Assembly (NCBI GenBank): GCA_965218045.1
Contig: CBDCJX010000011.1
Coordinates: forward strand, 248,001 to 312,000
DNA: 64,000 bases
From: CAVRCA01 sp965218045
GTDB lineage: Bacteria; Pseudomonadota; Alphaproteobacteria; Acetobacterales; Acetobacteraceae
Reading direction: 5' to 3'
The position numbers and the translations under genes were made by a program. Positions 9,243-17,952 of the stretch are shown piece by piece; position 1 is the first letter of the stretch, and the number at the start of each line of letters is the position of its first letter. The notes beneath the pieces were generated by a model. The model ran no database searches. It saw only the letters and a list, made by a program, of their open reading frames with translations, and was not told the DNA's origin.

Positions 9243-10318
9243 GCCGCCGCCCGGACGTGACTGCGGCTCTGCATCAATGGCTGGATACGCTGCCCGAACT
9301 GATCCATGCCCACGACGAAATCGTCGAATGTCAGCATCAGGCCCTTGGTGCCCGGCACGGAGGCCGCCTCGTCCAGCATCCGCGCGACATCCGCATAGCT
9401 TCCCACCAGCGTGCCCATGTTGAAGTTGACCGCCGAGGCGGACCGCGCCATCCAGCGCGCCGTCGAATTGGCGTCCGCCTTCACATCGGCATCGGCCTGG
9501 ATGCCGAGATAGGCGAGCGCCTCGGTATCGGCACCCTCCACGTAGCACTTCCACTTGGCGAACGCGGCGTCCTCCGTCTCATCGGCAATCACCATGAACA
9601 AGGGGTAGCTGCCGACAACGCGCCCTGATCGCGCAGCGGCCGCCAGCAGCCGTTCGTTCGTCGGAGCATAGGCCGCCGGCGTGTTGAGCCCGGATGCGAC
9701 GCAGAAATTGTAATCGACGAATTCGGCGGCGAACTCCATGCCGCGCGGGCTCTGGCCGGCGCAGACCAGCGGCACATGCCCGGAAGGCGGCGGGCTGAGC
9801 CGGCAGTCCTTCATCGTGTAGAACTCGCCCTTGAAGTCGGACCGACCCGTCGACCAGAGCTCGCGGATGATCTTGGTGTATTCGGTGAGCATGTCGTAGC
9901 GGCGATCGTAGTGATCGTCGCCCGGCCACAAGCCCATCTGGTCGTACTCGGTCTTCGCCCATCCGGTGATCAGATTGATGCCAAAACGCCCCGGCGCGAT
10001 CGAATCGATCGTGCTTGCCATCCGCGCCACGATCGCCGGCGGCAAAGTCAGCGTCGCAGCCGTCGCGTAGAGCCTTATGCGCGACGTGACCGACGCGAGC
10101 CCCGCCATCAACGTGAAAGATTCGAGGTTGTGGTCCCAGAACTCGGACGCACCACCAAAGCCGCGCAGCTTGATCATCGACAGCGCGAAGTCCATCCCGT
10201 AGCCCTCGGCCTTCTGCACGACGGTCCGGTTGAGGTCGAAGCTTGGCTTGTATTGCGGCGACGTGGTCGAGATCAGCCAGCCATTGTTGCCGATGGGAAT
10301 GAAAACGCCAATATCCAT
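9239..10318 (-). CDS. rutA: RutA-like flavin-dependent pyrimidine monooxygenase
   Basis: LLM-class (bacterial luciferase-like) flavin monooxygenase, 359 residues. RutA opens the uracil ring between N3 and C4 to give ureidoacrylate peracid, using FMNH2. Very long conserved stretches match what I recall of E. coli RutA: PIGNNGWLISTT at residue 8, FALSMIKLRGFGG, FWDHNLESFTLMAGLA, YATAATLTLPPAIVARMA, GPDD-like WPGDDHYDRRYD, and near the C terminus NFNMGTLVGSYADVARMLDE. None of rutB-rutG follows; in particular no RutF-type flavin reductase is visible, so FMNH2 must come from elsewhere. Confident family call; substrate in this operon is inferred. Confidence 0.9.
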   Translation of the reverse strand: MDIGVFIPIGNNGWLISTTSPQYKPSFDLNRTVVQKAEGYGMDFALSMIKLRGFGGASEFWDHNLESFTLMAGLASVTSRIRLYATAATLTLPPAIVARMASTIDSIAPGRFGINLITGWAKTEYDQMGLWPGDDHYDRRYDMLTEYTKIIRELWSTGRSDFKGEFYTMKDCRLSPPPSGHVPLVCAGQSPRGMEFAAEFVDYNFCVASGLNTPAAYAPTNERLLAAAARSGRVVGSYPLFMVIADETEDAAFAKWKCYVEGADTEALAYLGIQADADVKADANSTARWMARSASAVNFNMGTLVGSYADVARMLDEAASVPGTKGLMLTFDDFVVGMDQFGQRIQPLMQSRSHVRAAA

Positions 10319-10342
10319 TGCGCAAACCCTCGCTGTTCCGAC

Positions 10343-11770
10343 TCAGAGCGCCGGCCTGCTACGAATCTCGTCGTCAATCCGGCGCGGAATGAGCCGTCCG
10401 TCAGACCTTTCAGCGTGGAAGGCGCCGTTCTCCACCACCACCTTGCCGCGCAGGATCGTCACGCTCGGCCAGGCGGCCACGTCCCACCCCTCCCAAGGCG
10501 AGTAGTCGGTCTCATGCAGGTTCTCCTTGCGTATCGGCCCAGCGCCGCGCGGATCGAGCAGCACGATGTCGGCATCCGAGCCGACCGCGAGGATGCCTTT
10601 GCGTGGGTAGAGGCCCATAATGCGCGCGGCGTTGGTCGAGACCAGGTTGACGAATTCCTGCAAGCTGAAACCGCGCTCGCGCACCATCTGCGTGTACATC
10701 AGAGCCACGCGCGGCTCGACACCGGCATTGCCGCCCGTGGTGTCGTCGATGCGCTTGCCTTGGAGCTTCACCTCGAGCGGACAGCAGACTTCATCAGTGG
10801 CGACGCACTGGATCGGCCCCTGTCGCATGGCGCGCCATAGCGCTTTCTGGTCCTCGGGGAATTTGAGCGACGGGTAGGTGTGATAGATCTGCCCGTTCGG
10901 CCGCTTGTAGTCCTCGGCGTTGTACAGCAGGTATTGGTGCAAGGTCTCGCCGTAGACCGGAAACCCGCGAGAACGCGCCGCTTCCATCGCGGCGACGCCG
11001 GTCGCCGCCGACGTGTGGACCATGTACATCGCCGCGCCCTCGACGCTCTCGGCGAGCTTGATCACCCGGTTGAACGCGAGGTCCTCGGAGAGCGTGGTGT
11101 GCACCGCCGCCAGGTTCTCGAACCCCATGCGGTCCTCGCGCAGCAACTTCTCGTACATGTGCATCACGAGATCATTGTCCTCGGCGTGGATGCAGGTGAG
11201 CCCGCCGGCCCCGGCGACCGCTTGCACCACTTCCCAGATATCGCCGAACGGGACCATATGGACCATTCGCTGCGGCGTGATGTCGGTGGTGAACATCTTC
11301 ACCGTGGCGAAACCGTCCTGCACGGCTTCCTTGATTTCGCCAAGCTTCGACTGGCTGATGCGGTCGAACAGCATCAAATGAAACCCGTAGTCGCAGTAGC
11401 AGTTGGCGGCCCATTCCTGCCGACGCCGCTCGATCGACTCCTCGATCGTCGCCTCCGCCGGAACTTGCGCGAAATCGAGCAGCGTCGTCGTGCCCCCGAA
11501 CAGGGCGGCCTTGCTCACTTGCGACGGTCCGGCGGTGATCACCTCCGGAACGCCCGGCATCACCATGCTCATGCTGCAATGGATATGCGGATCGATGCCG
11601 CCGGGAATGACGATCTGCCCGGTCGCCTCGACGATGCGCTCCGCACCCATCGCCCCGAGGCTGCCCGGCGCGCCGATCGCCACGATCTTGCCGCTCGCCG
11701 CCGCGATGTCGACGTTCTCCACGCTGCCTGGCAGCACGCACGTACCGCCGGTCACCACCAGATCGAACAT
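10343..11770 (-). CDS. dihydropyrimidinase / D-hydantoinase family amidohydrolase
   Basis: Cyclic-amide hydrolase, 475 residues, urease-related amidohydrolase fold. It opens dihydropyrimidine or hydantoin-type rings to N-carbamoyl amino acids. Metal-site motifs: GGIDPHIH (about residue 55), the lysine that is normally carbamylated in ATVKMF (about 150), HAED (about 180), MVHTSAATG (about 240) and ATDEV (about 315). The last block has Asp but lacks the His that often follows in hydantoinases (TDH), so specificity may differ. The ATG at 11770 has GGGAG 6 bases upstream. It lies between the PuuE-like gene and rutA, all co-directional. Confidence 0.88.
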   Translation of the reverse strand: MFDLVVTGGTCVLPGSVENVDIAAASGKIVAIGAPGSLGAMGAERIVEATGQIVIPGGIDPHIHCSMSMVMPGVPEVITAGPSQVSKAALFGGTTTLLDFAQVPAEATIEESIERRRQEWAANCYCDYGFHLMLFDRISQSKLGEIKEAVQDGFATVKMFTTDITPQRMVHMVPFGDIWEVVQAVAGAGGLTCIHAEDNDLVMHMYEKLLREDRMGFENLAAVHTTLSEDLAFNRVIKLAESVEGAAMYMVHTSAATGVAAMEAARSRGFPVYGETLHQYLLYNAEDYKRPNGQIYHTYPSLKFPEDQKALWRAMRQGPIQCVATDEVCCPLEVKLQGKRIDDTTGGNAGVEPRVALMYTQMVRERGFSLQEFVNLVSTNAARIMGLYPRKGILAVGSDADIVLLDPRGAGPIRKENLHETDYSPWEGWDVAAWPSVTILRGKVVVENGAFHAERSDGRLIPRRIDDEIRSRPAL

Positions 11771-11786
11771 GTCGGCTCCCTTCTGT

Positions 11787-12713
11787 TCAGCTGCCCTCAC
11801 CTTGGCGGGGTGGGTGGACGGCCCGCCAGTGACGCGCGATGTCCACGCGACGGCAGACCCATACGTCGTCATGTGCGCGTACATGATCCAGGAAACGCGC
11901 CAGCCCGCGCGCCCGCGCCGGGTGCCCAAGCAGGCGCGCGTGCATGCCGACCGACATCATCTTCGGCGTGCGGACCCCTTCTTCGTACAACTGGTCGAAC
12001 GCGTCGGAGAGAAAGGCGCAGAAATCGCCGGCGGTGCCGATGTTGCCGCGATGGAACTTCACATCGTTGGTGGATAGCGAATAGGGCACGACCAGGTGCG
12101 GCTGTCCCGCCACCGTCACGTAGTAAGGCAGCTCGTCATTGTAGGTGTCGCTGTCGTAGAGAAAGCCGCCATGCTCGTGAACCAGCCGGCGGGTGTTCAC
12201 GCTGGGACCATAGCGACAATACCAGCCGGCCGGCGGCGCGCCCATGGTTCGGATCAGGCTCTCGACCGCTTGCGCGATCTGGCGCCGCTCCTCGTCCTCC
12301 CGCAGGCGATAGTGCTCCACCCACCGCCAGCCGTGACAGCAGATATCGTGCCCCGCCTGCCTGAGAGCCGCCGCGATGTCTGGCAGCCGTTCGAGCACCA
12401 TCGCGCAGGCGAAGCCGGTGAGCGGCAATTGTCGGCTGGCAAACAGGTCGAGAATGCGCCAGATGCCGACACGGCTGCCATATTCGAACATCGATTCGGC
12501 GGCCAGGTCGCGCTCTCCGCGTGGTACCGGACTGTCGCCCATCTCGGTGAGCGAAGCCTCCGAGAACCCATCGCCATTGTCGAGCGTGTATTCGGAGCCT
12601 TCCTCGATGTTCAGCACGAAGTTCAGCGCCAACCGCGCACCACCCGGCCATTTCGGGTCGGGCGGGTTACGGCCGTAACCGATCAGGTCACGGACTCCGT
12701 TCACCGGATACAT
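11787..12713 (-). CDS. puuE: PuuE-like allantoinase (polysaccharide deacetylase family)
   Basis: 308-residue NodB-fold amidohydrolase. The PuuE group opens allantoin in cofactor-poor fashion and is unrelated to classical allantoinase. Recognition is from the N-terminal RDLIGYGRNPPDPKWPGGARLALNFVLN (read as two adjoining blocks), FEYGSRVGIWR, GHDICCHGWRW, GFLYDSDTYNDELPY and SVGMHARLLGHPAR, all typical of PuuE. First gene of the operon; a sigma-54-like site sits about 70 bases upstream. Its combination with rutA and a hydantoinase may mean a related ring substrate rather than allantoin itself, so the symbol marks the family. Confidence 0.82.
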   Translation of the reverse strand: MYPVNGVRDLIGYGRNPPDPKWPGGARLALNFVLNIEEGSEYTLDNGDGFSEASLTEMGDSPVPRGERDLAAESMFEYGSRVGIWRILDLFASRQLPLTGFACAMVLERLPDIAAALRQAGHDICCHGWRWVEHYRLREDEERRQIAQAVESLIRTMGAPPAGWYCRYGPSVNTRRLVHEHGGFLYDSDTYNDELPYYVTVAGQPHLVVPYSLSTNDVKFHRGNIGTAGDFCAFLSDAFDQLYEEGVRTPKMMSVGMHARLLGHPARARGLARFLDHVRAHDDVWVCRRVDIARHWRAVHPPRQGEGS

Positions 12714-13010
12714 CGTAGAAACCTTTCACGACCCTGCGGTCCGCACGCACGCGTTCCGGTCCTGGCCACCTCTCCTGGTGGGAAGCAAGGGCAATGCCAG
12801 CGTAGGTGATCGCTCTCGAGCCGCGCGCGCATCGAGCCGCGCCGTGCGTACCGTGGGTGCGTTTGCCTCTTTTGCAACCTGAATTGCTCGCCCGCGACGC
12901 ATCCCGTATTCACAACCAAAGCGATCACGACGTCCTGGCGCAACGAAGCCATTCTGGAGTTGTGACAAGCCGGATCTTCTGAGCACCATCACGAGAACAG
13001 GAGGGCTGAA
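12714..13010. other. divergent intergenic control region
   Basis: 297 bases between the minus-strand ring-degradation operon and the plus-strand amidase gene. It holds a sigma-54-like element on the minus strand and the ribosome site AGGAGGG for the amidase. A weak sigma-70-like pair TTGCTC, 17 bases, TATTCA reads towards the amidase. I see no convincing small gene here; the short reading frame on the minus strand has no recognisable features. Confidence 0.6.
12785..12799 (-). promoter_or_regulatory. candidate sigma-54 (RpoN) promoter
   Basis: Read on the minus strand the site is TGGCATTGCCCTTGC. It has GG and GC separated by exactly 10 bases, as in the -24/-12 consensus TGGCAC-N5-TTGC, with only the CG after TGGCA replaced by TT. 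It would start transcription about 60 bases before the puuE-like ATG. Sigma-54 with NtrC is the usual control of nitrogen-scavenging operons, which fits the genes. I did not find a convincing NtrC enhancer site upstream. Confidence 0.5.
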
Positions 13011-14420
13011 ATGGCGTCCGATGAACTCCACTACCTGGAACTGGTCGAGCTCACACGTCGGATGCACGCGAAGGAGATCTCGCCAGTGCAGGCAACTCGG
13101 GCGGAGCTCGACCGGATTGCCGCGCTTGACGGGTCGCTGCGTAGCTATGTCGTGGTGACGCCGGAGGCAGCGCTCGAGCAGGCCCGCCAGGCCGAGGCGG
13201 AGATCGCCCGGGGCGACATCAAGGGGCCGCTGCACGGCGCGCCGGTCGCGGTCAAGGATCTCTGCTGGACCGCCGGAGTGCCGACCGCGGCGGGCATGGC
13301 CATCCATCGGGATTTTCTGCCGAATGAGGATGCGACCGTGGTGCGCAAGCTGCGTGGCGCCGGCGCGATCATCCTCGGCAAGCTGCAACTCACCGAAGGG
13401 GCGTTCGCGGATCACCATCCAAGCGTCGACCCGCCGGTCAACCCGTGGAATGCGGCGCATTGGTCCGGCGCCTCGTCCAGCGGGTCGGGCGTCGCGACCG
13501 CGGCGGGGCTGTGCTTCGGCTCGCTCGGCTCGGATACCGGCGGCTCGATCCGGTTTCCGTCGGCCGCCAACGGTGTCACCGGTCTCAAGCCGACTTGGGG
13601 GCGCGTCAGCCGCTACGGCGTGTTCGAGCTTGCCGCGACGCTGGATCACATCGGCCCGATGGCGCGCAGCGCGGCCGACGCGGCGGCGATGCTCGGCGCC
13701 ATCGCCGGCGTCGATCCGAACGACCCGACGGCCAGCCCGGAGCCGGTGCCGAACTATCTCGCCGGCATCGATCGCGGCCTGCGCGGCTTGCGTATCGGCG
13801 TCGACGCGGCGTGGAACAAGCTCGGCACCGATGCCCGGATGGTGCAGGCCGTGGACGACGCGATCGCCACCATCCGCCAGCTCGGCGGCGATGTGCGCGC
13901 AGTCACGTTTCCTGATCCGGCGCCAGTGATCGCCGACTGGATCGCGCATTGCGCGGTCGAGACCGCCGTCGCGCACGAGGCTACCTATCCAGCGCGCAAG
14001 TCGGAATACGGCCCGGCGCTGGCCGGCCTGATCGACCTCGGACGTGCGACGTCGGGGATGGATTATCAGAAGATCCTGCTGCGCCGACACAATTTCAGCG
14101 GGCAGCTGCGCACGCTATTCGAGACGATCGACCTGCTGGTCGTTCCGGCGCAGGCTTTCGCGTCACCAACCACGGCGGCGATGGCGACGCTCGGCCAGGA
14201 TCCGGAGAAGCTGACCGCGCTGCTGCGGTTCACCTGCCCGTTCGACCTCAGTGGCAGTCCGACGATCACGCTGCCCTGCGGGTTCACCGACGCCGGCACG
14301 CCGGTCGCGTTCCAGTTCGTGGCGCCGCATTTCCGGGAGGAACTGCTGTTTCGCGCCGGCCACGCGTATCAGGGCGCGACCGACTGGCATCGTCAGCATC
14401 CCATGCTGACGGCCGACTGA
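13011..14420 (+). CDS. amidase signature family hydrolase (second copy)
   Basis: 469-residue AS-family amidase, transcribed away from the rutA operon. The catalytic Lys is in VAVKDLCW (about residue 80) and the serine block is SGASSSGSGVATAAG (about 156), followed by GSDTGGSIRFP. The start is firm: AGGAGGG lies about 7 bases before the ATG. It is clearly a different subgroup from the amidase at 7947-9242 (longer, low similarity outside the signature). Sharing the control region with the operon suggests a linked role in amide or carbamoyl hydrolysis, but the substrate is unknown. Confidence 0.9.
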   Translation: MASDELHYLELVELTRRMHAKEISPVQATRAELDRIAALDGSLRSYVVVTPEAALEQARQAEAEIARGDIKGPLHGAPVAVKDLCWTAGVPTAAGMAIHRDFLPNEDATVVRKLRGAGAIILGKLQLTEGAFADHHPSVDPPVNPWNAAHWSGASSSGSGVATAAGLCFGSLGSDTGGSIRFPSAANGVTGLKPTWGRVSRYGVFELAATLDHIGPMARSAADAAAMLGAIAGVDPNDPTASPEPVPNYLAGIDRGLRGLRIGVDAAWNKLGTDARMVQAVDDAIATIRQLGGDVRAVTFPDPAPVIADWIAHCAVETAVAHEATYPARKSEYGPALAGLIDLGRATSGMDYQKILLRRHNFSGQLRTLFETIDLLVVPAQAFASPTTAAMATLGQDPEKLTALLRFTCPFDLSGSPTITLPCGFTDAGTPVAFQFVAPHFREELLFRAGHAYQGATDWHRQHPMLTAD

Positions 14421-14441
14421 TGCTCCAGAACGACGCGCCAA

Positions 14442-14469
14442 CGGACGGGGAGGGCGAGCTCCCCGTCCG
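14442..14469. terminator. bidirectional hairpin between convergent genes
   Basis: Perfect 11-base inverted repeat CGGACGGGGAG / CTCCCCGTCCG with a 6-base loop, placed in the 54-base gap between the amidase stop and the decarboxylase stop. No T run follows on either strand, so it may act as a weak or Rho-assisted terminator or as a 3'-end stabiliser. Confidence 0.65.
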
Positions 14470-14474
14470 AGCCC

Positions 14475-15605
14475 TCAGATGTAGTGCTCCTCCAGCGGCG
14501 CGAAGCCGTTGAAGCGCTGGCTGGCGTAGGTGCTGACATAGGCGCCGGTCGAGAGCAGCTCGACGCGATCGCCGCAGTCGAGCGCCAGCGGCAGACGGTA
14601 GTTGGACTTCTCGTACATGATATCGGCGCCGTCGCAGGTCGGGCCGGCGATCGCGACCGGTCCCATCGGGCCGCCGTCATGCGGCGTCGCGATGCGATAC
14701 TTGATCGCTTCGCCCTCCGTCTCGGCAAGTCCGCCGAAGCGGCCGATGTCGAGATACACCCAACGCACCGGGTCGTGCTGCGCCTTGCGGCAGACGAGCA
14801 CCACTTCCGAGCTCACCAGACCGGCGTCGCCGACGATGCAGCGGCCAGGCTCGATCACGATCTCCGGCAACGCGTTGCCGAAATGCTCGGTCATCGCGCG
14901 CATGATCGCTTGCGCGAACTGATCGATCTCCGGCACGTCGTCCCGGTAACGCGTCGGGAAGCCACCGCCCAGGTTGATCATGCGCACGTCGACGCCGGAT
15001 GCTTGCAGGTCGGTAAACAGCATCGCCACACGACCGATCGCCGCCTCGTACGCCGCGGCGCTGGTCTGCTGACTGCCAACGTGGAACGACAAGCCGAACG
15101 GATCGAGCCCGAGCGCGCCGGCGCGCAGCATCAAATCCCGCGCCATCTCGACCGTCGTGCCGAACTTGCGCGACAGCGGCCAGTCGGCGCCGGCATTCTC
15201 GACCAGGATGCGACAGTAGACGCGGCTGCCCGGAGCGTGCCGCGCCAGCTTGTCCAGCTCCTCCGCCGAGTCGAAGGCGAACATGCGCACGCCGGCTTCA
15301 AACGCGCGACGGATCGCCGACGCCTTCTTAATCGTGTTGCCGAAGCTGATGGCTTGCGGGCGCGCGCCGGCCGCGAGGCAAGCCTCGACCTCCTCGAAGC
15401 TCGCCGCGTCGAACCGGCTGCCGAGCCCGACCAGCTTGTCCAGCACCGGGCGCGCCGGATTTGCTTTCACGGCGTAGTAGATCCGCGCCAGCGGCAGCGC
15501 GCGCTGCAAAGCGCGGAAATTCTCCTCCACGCGATCGACGTCGACCACCAAGCACGGCGTCGCCGGCTGATGATCGGCAAGGAAACGGGCGATCTTGGGT
15601 GTCAT
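14475..15605 (-). CDS. ornithine/lysine-type PLP decarboxylase, fold type III
   Basis: 376-residue alanine-racemase-fold decarboxylase of the eukaryotic ornithine decarboxylase type, giving putrescine from ornithine (some relatives also use lysine). The PLP lysine is in YAVKANP (about residue 48). Other landmarks are the glycine-rich LGGGFPTRY, EPGRCIVGD, and the active-site cysteine block GPTCDGADIM near residue 305. The dimer contact region HVGSQQ is present. The ATG at 15605 has GGGAGG about 8 bases upstream. Convergent with the amidase across a strong hairpin. Probably the polyamine synthesis enzyme of the organism. Confidence 0.9.
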   Translation of the reverse strand: MTPKIARFLADHQPATPCLVVDVDRVEENFRALQRALPLARIYYAVKANPARPVLDKLVGLGSRFDAASFEEVEACLAAGARPQAISFGNTIKKASAIRRAFEAGVRMFAFDSAEELDKLARHAPGSRVYCRILVENAGADWPLSRKFGTTVEMARDLMLRAGALGLDPFGLSFHVGSQQTSAAAYEAAIGRVAMLFTDLQASGVDVRMINLGGGFPTRYRDDVPEIDQFAQAIMRAMTEHFGNALPEIVIEPGRCIVGDAGLVSSEVVLVCRKAQHDPVRWVYLDIGRFGGLAETEGEAIKYRIATPHDGGPMGPVAIAGPTCDGADIMYEKSNYRLPLALDCGDRVELLSTGAYVSTYASQRFNGFAPLEEHYI

Positions 15606-15925
15606 CGCACCGGGCCTCCCCACAAAATCGTCCGCCTGAGCGAGGCGACGGACGGAGTTGACGAAACGGTCGAACGAACCAGCGACCAGGACGATTGCCA
15701 GAACGCTTGACGTCGTTGCGTAACCACGAGGGCCAGAGGCACGTGCGTTGCTGCGTAGGTGGACGAGATAGGACCCCCACCCCCCCGGCGCAAGGGAAAT
15801 GTGGGCGATTGCATCCCTGGCGCGAAAATAGCGCTGGCGCGTCGGCGCCGCGTCCGCGCAACCATGGTTTTTCGCGTGGCGTTGGCGGCCAGACTTGGTT
15901 GGCGGCCAGACTCGATGGCGGGAGC
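15606..15925. other. intergenic region, no gene seen
   Basis: 320 bases between the divergent decarboxylase and YihY genes. Both strands have open frames that are shadows without recognisable similarity. It contains a C-rich run (15775-15785) and would be expected to hold both promoters, but I could not pick convincing -35/-10 pairs. Confidence 0.5.
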
Positions 15926-16978
15926 ATGAGCGTGGCGATGGCGCAAAAATCGGGGCCGAATGAGAGCGCCGACAAGCTTGAGCGTCAGGACGCGGCCACC
16001 GGTCCCGCCGCTTCGGCGGTGGCGCATGAACCGGAGGCGGTGCGTCTCGGACGTCGGGCGGACACACCGGCGGAAATTCCCTGGCCCGGCTGGAAAGCGG
16101 TGCTTCGGCGCTCGCTGCGTGAGGCGATCTCGGATCGCATCTCGCTGGTTGCCGCCGGTTGCGCGTTCTGGGCGACCTTGGCGCTGTTTCCTGCCATCAC
16201 CATGCTGATTTTCATCTATGGACTGGCGTTCGACCCGGCGACGGTGGAGCCGCAATTGCAGGTACTCTCCCGCTTCGCTCCGCCAGCAATGTTCAGCCTG
16301 ATCTCCGACCGGGTGCACCAGCTTGTGGCGCAGCGACAGGGGACGCTCGGCCTCGGCCTGCTGCTCAGCACCGGCTTCGCGTTGTGGAGCTCGGCCAATG
16401 GCACCAAGTCGCTGCTGTCGGCGCTCAATCTCGCCTACGAGGAGCAGGAGGCGCGCGGCTTCTTTCGCTATCAGCTCACCGCCTTGGCGATGACGCTGTG
16501 CGCCTTCGTCGCCGCGGCGCTTGCGGTCAGCACGCTGGTGTTCCTCCCAGCCGTCATCGCGTTTCTCGGACTGAGTGGCTACACGCAGACGTTGCTGCGG
16601 GTCGGCGGCATCACGGTGATGGTGATCTTCGTCCTGCTCGGCCTCTCGCTGCTCTACCGTTTCGGCCCGTCGCGCCGCCAGGCGCGCTGGCACTGGATCA
16701 CTCCGGGCTCGATGCTGGCGACGCTGCTGTGGCTGATCGTCTCCACCGTGTTCACCGTCTACGTGAGCAATCTGGCCAACTATGACGCCACCTATGGGCC
16801 GCTCAGCACGGTTGCCGCGGTGATGATGTGGTTCTGGATGACCGCCTACGCGGTGCTGCTGGGCGCGGAGTTGAACTCCGAGCTCGAGCTGCAGACCGCG
16901 CGGGACAGCACCGTGTCGCCGCCCAAGCCGCTCGGCCGGCGCGGCGCCTACGTTGCCGATCACGTTGCCGAGGACTGA
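15926..16978 (+). CDS. YihY/virulence factor BrkB family membrane protein
   Basis: 350 residues. About 70 hydrophilic N-terminal residues precede the family domain WKAVLRRSLREAISDRISLVAAGCAFWATLALFP (read as adjoining blocks), then about six membrane spans and the signature NYDATYGPLSTVAAVMMWFWMTAY near residue 300. YihY proteins were once called ribonuclease BN by mistake; the true function is not established. The ATG at 15926 is close to GGGAG; the ATG at 15938 is an alternative. It precedes the aroQ-accBC cluster by about 40 bases and could share its transcript. Confidence 0.85.
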   Translation: MSVAMAQKSGPNESADKLERQDAATGPAASAVAHEPEAVRLGRRADTPAEIPWPGWKAVLRRSLREAISDRISLVAAGCAFWATLALFPAITMLIFIYGLAFDPATVEPQLQVLSRFAPPAMFSLISDRVHQLVAQRQGTLGLGLLLSTGFALWSSANGTKSLLSALNLAYEEQEARGFFRYQLTALAMTLCAFVAAALAVSTLVFLPAVIAFLGLSGYTQTLLRVGGITVMVIFVLLGLSLLYRFGPSRRQARWHWITPGSMLATLLWLIVSTVFTVYVSNLANYDATYGPLSTVAAVMMWFWMTAYAVLLGAELNSELELQTARDSTVSPPKPLGRRGAYVADHVAED

Positions 16979-17019
16979 ACCGCTTGGACCCGGGGGCGGG
17001 GCTATGCTAGGCGGCATCC

Positions 17020-17481
17020 ATGGTGCATCCCCCGCCACTGCCGTTGATAAGCGTGCTCAACGGGCCGAACATGAACCTGCTTGGCCTGCGCCAGCCGCAT
17101 CTCTACGGTCGGGCGACGCTCGACGACGTCGAGCAGCTCTGTGCCGAGACGGCCGAAGCACTCGGCCTCGGGATCGACTTCCGGCAGACCAACCTCGAGG
17201 GCGAGCTGGTCACCTGGGTGCATGAGTGTCGCGAGCGGGCGGCGGGGATCGTGATCAATCCGGCCGGCTACACCACGACCTCGATCGCGCTGATGGATGC
17301 GCTGCTGGCAGTCGAGCTTCCCATCATCGAGGTGCACGTGACGAACATCCACCGCCGCGAGGAGTTCCGGCAGCACTCCTTCGTGTCGAAGGCGGCGACG
17401 GGCGTGATATGCGGGCTCGGCGTACGGGGCTATTCGCTCGCGCTGACGGCGATGGCCGAGCTGCTGGCGGAGAACGCATGA
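17020..17481 (+). CDS. aroQ: 3-dehydroquinate dehydratase, type II
   Basis: Dehydrates 3-dehydroquinate to 3-dehydroshikimate in aromatic amino acid synthesis; 153 residues, usual for the dodecameric type II enzyme. NGPNMNLLGLRQPHLYG carries the catalytic Arg and Tyr (near residue 28). EVHVTNIHRREEFRQHS holds the catalytic His. Two usual positions differ: the family's YTHTS loop reads YTTTS and the SNxH serine reads TNIH. These may be lineage variants. The stop overlaps accB by 4 bases (ATGA), the standard alphaproteobacterial aroQ-accB-accC arrangement. Confidence 0.92.
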   Translation: MVHPPPLPLISVLNGPNMNLLGLRQPHLYGRATLDDVEQLCAETAEALGLGIDFRQTNLEGELVTWVHECRERAAGIVINPAGYTTTSIALMDALLAVELPIIEVHVTNIHRREEFRQHSFVSKAATGVICGLGVRGYSLALTAMAELLAENA

Positions 17482-17948
17482 GCCGAGTGTCCTATGATGC
17501 CGACGCGATCCGAATGCTCGCGGCGATCCTGACCGAGACCGGTCTGACCGAGATCGAGATAACGGAGAAGGACAGCCGCATCCGAATCGTGCGCAGCGCC
17601 GCGCCGGCGGCGACTTCGTTCGTCGCGGGCGCGGGCGGACAAGTGGGGGTCGAGGCGGGCGCATCGCGAACGGGGGCGGCCCCGGGGATGGCGGCGGCCG
17701 ACCTCAGCGCGCATCCCGGCGCGGTTGTCAGTCCGATGGTCGGTGTGGCCTATCTCGCTCCTGAGCCTGGCTCGCCGGACTACGTTGCTGTCGGGCAGAG
17801 CGTGACGGCCGGCCAGACGCTGCTGCTGATCGAGGCGATGAAGACCTTCAACCAGATCAAGGCTCCGAAATCCGGCGTGGTGACCCGGATCCTGGTCGCC
17901 TCCGGCGCGCCGGTGGAGTATGGCGAGGCCCTGATGATCCTGGAATAG
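17478..17948 (+). CDS. accB: biotin carboxyl carrier protein of acetyl-CoA carboxylase
   Basis: 156-residue carrier that holds biotin for acetyl-CoA carboxylase, the first step of fatty-acid synthesis. The N-terminal helix (DADAIRMLAAILTETGLTEIEI) is followed by an Ala/Pro-rich linker (residues about 50-75) and the C-terminal biotinyl domain. The biotin-accepting lysine is in IEAMKTFN, near residue 123, with the usual thumb region before it. The ATG overlaps the aroQ stop (ATGA), and accC follows after 4 bases, so the three are co-translated. Confidence 0.95.
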   Translation: MSRVSYDADAIRMLAAILTETGLTEIEITEKDSRIRIVRSAAPAATSFVAGAGGQVGVEAGASRTGAAPGMAAADLSAHPGAVVSPMVGVAYLAPEPGSPDYVAVGQSVTAGQTLLLIEAMKTFNQIKAPKSGVVTRILVASGAPVEYGEALMILE

Positions 17949-17952
17949 CGCG

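Noticed and set aside
12855..12905. NtrC enhancer site upstream of the sigma-54-like promoter
   Set aside because: Nearest GCACC...GGT stretch does not fit the TGCACC-N4-TGGTGCA spacing.
12701..12952. 83-codon minus-strand frame in the divergent region
   Set aside because: Overlaps the sigma-54-like site and the puuE-like start; no coding features.
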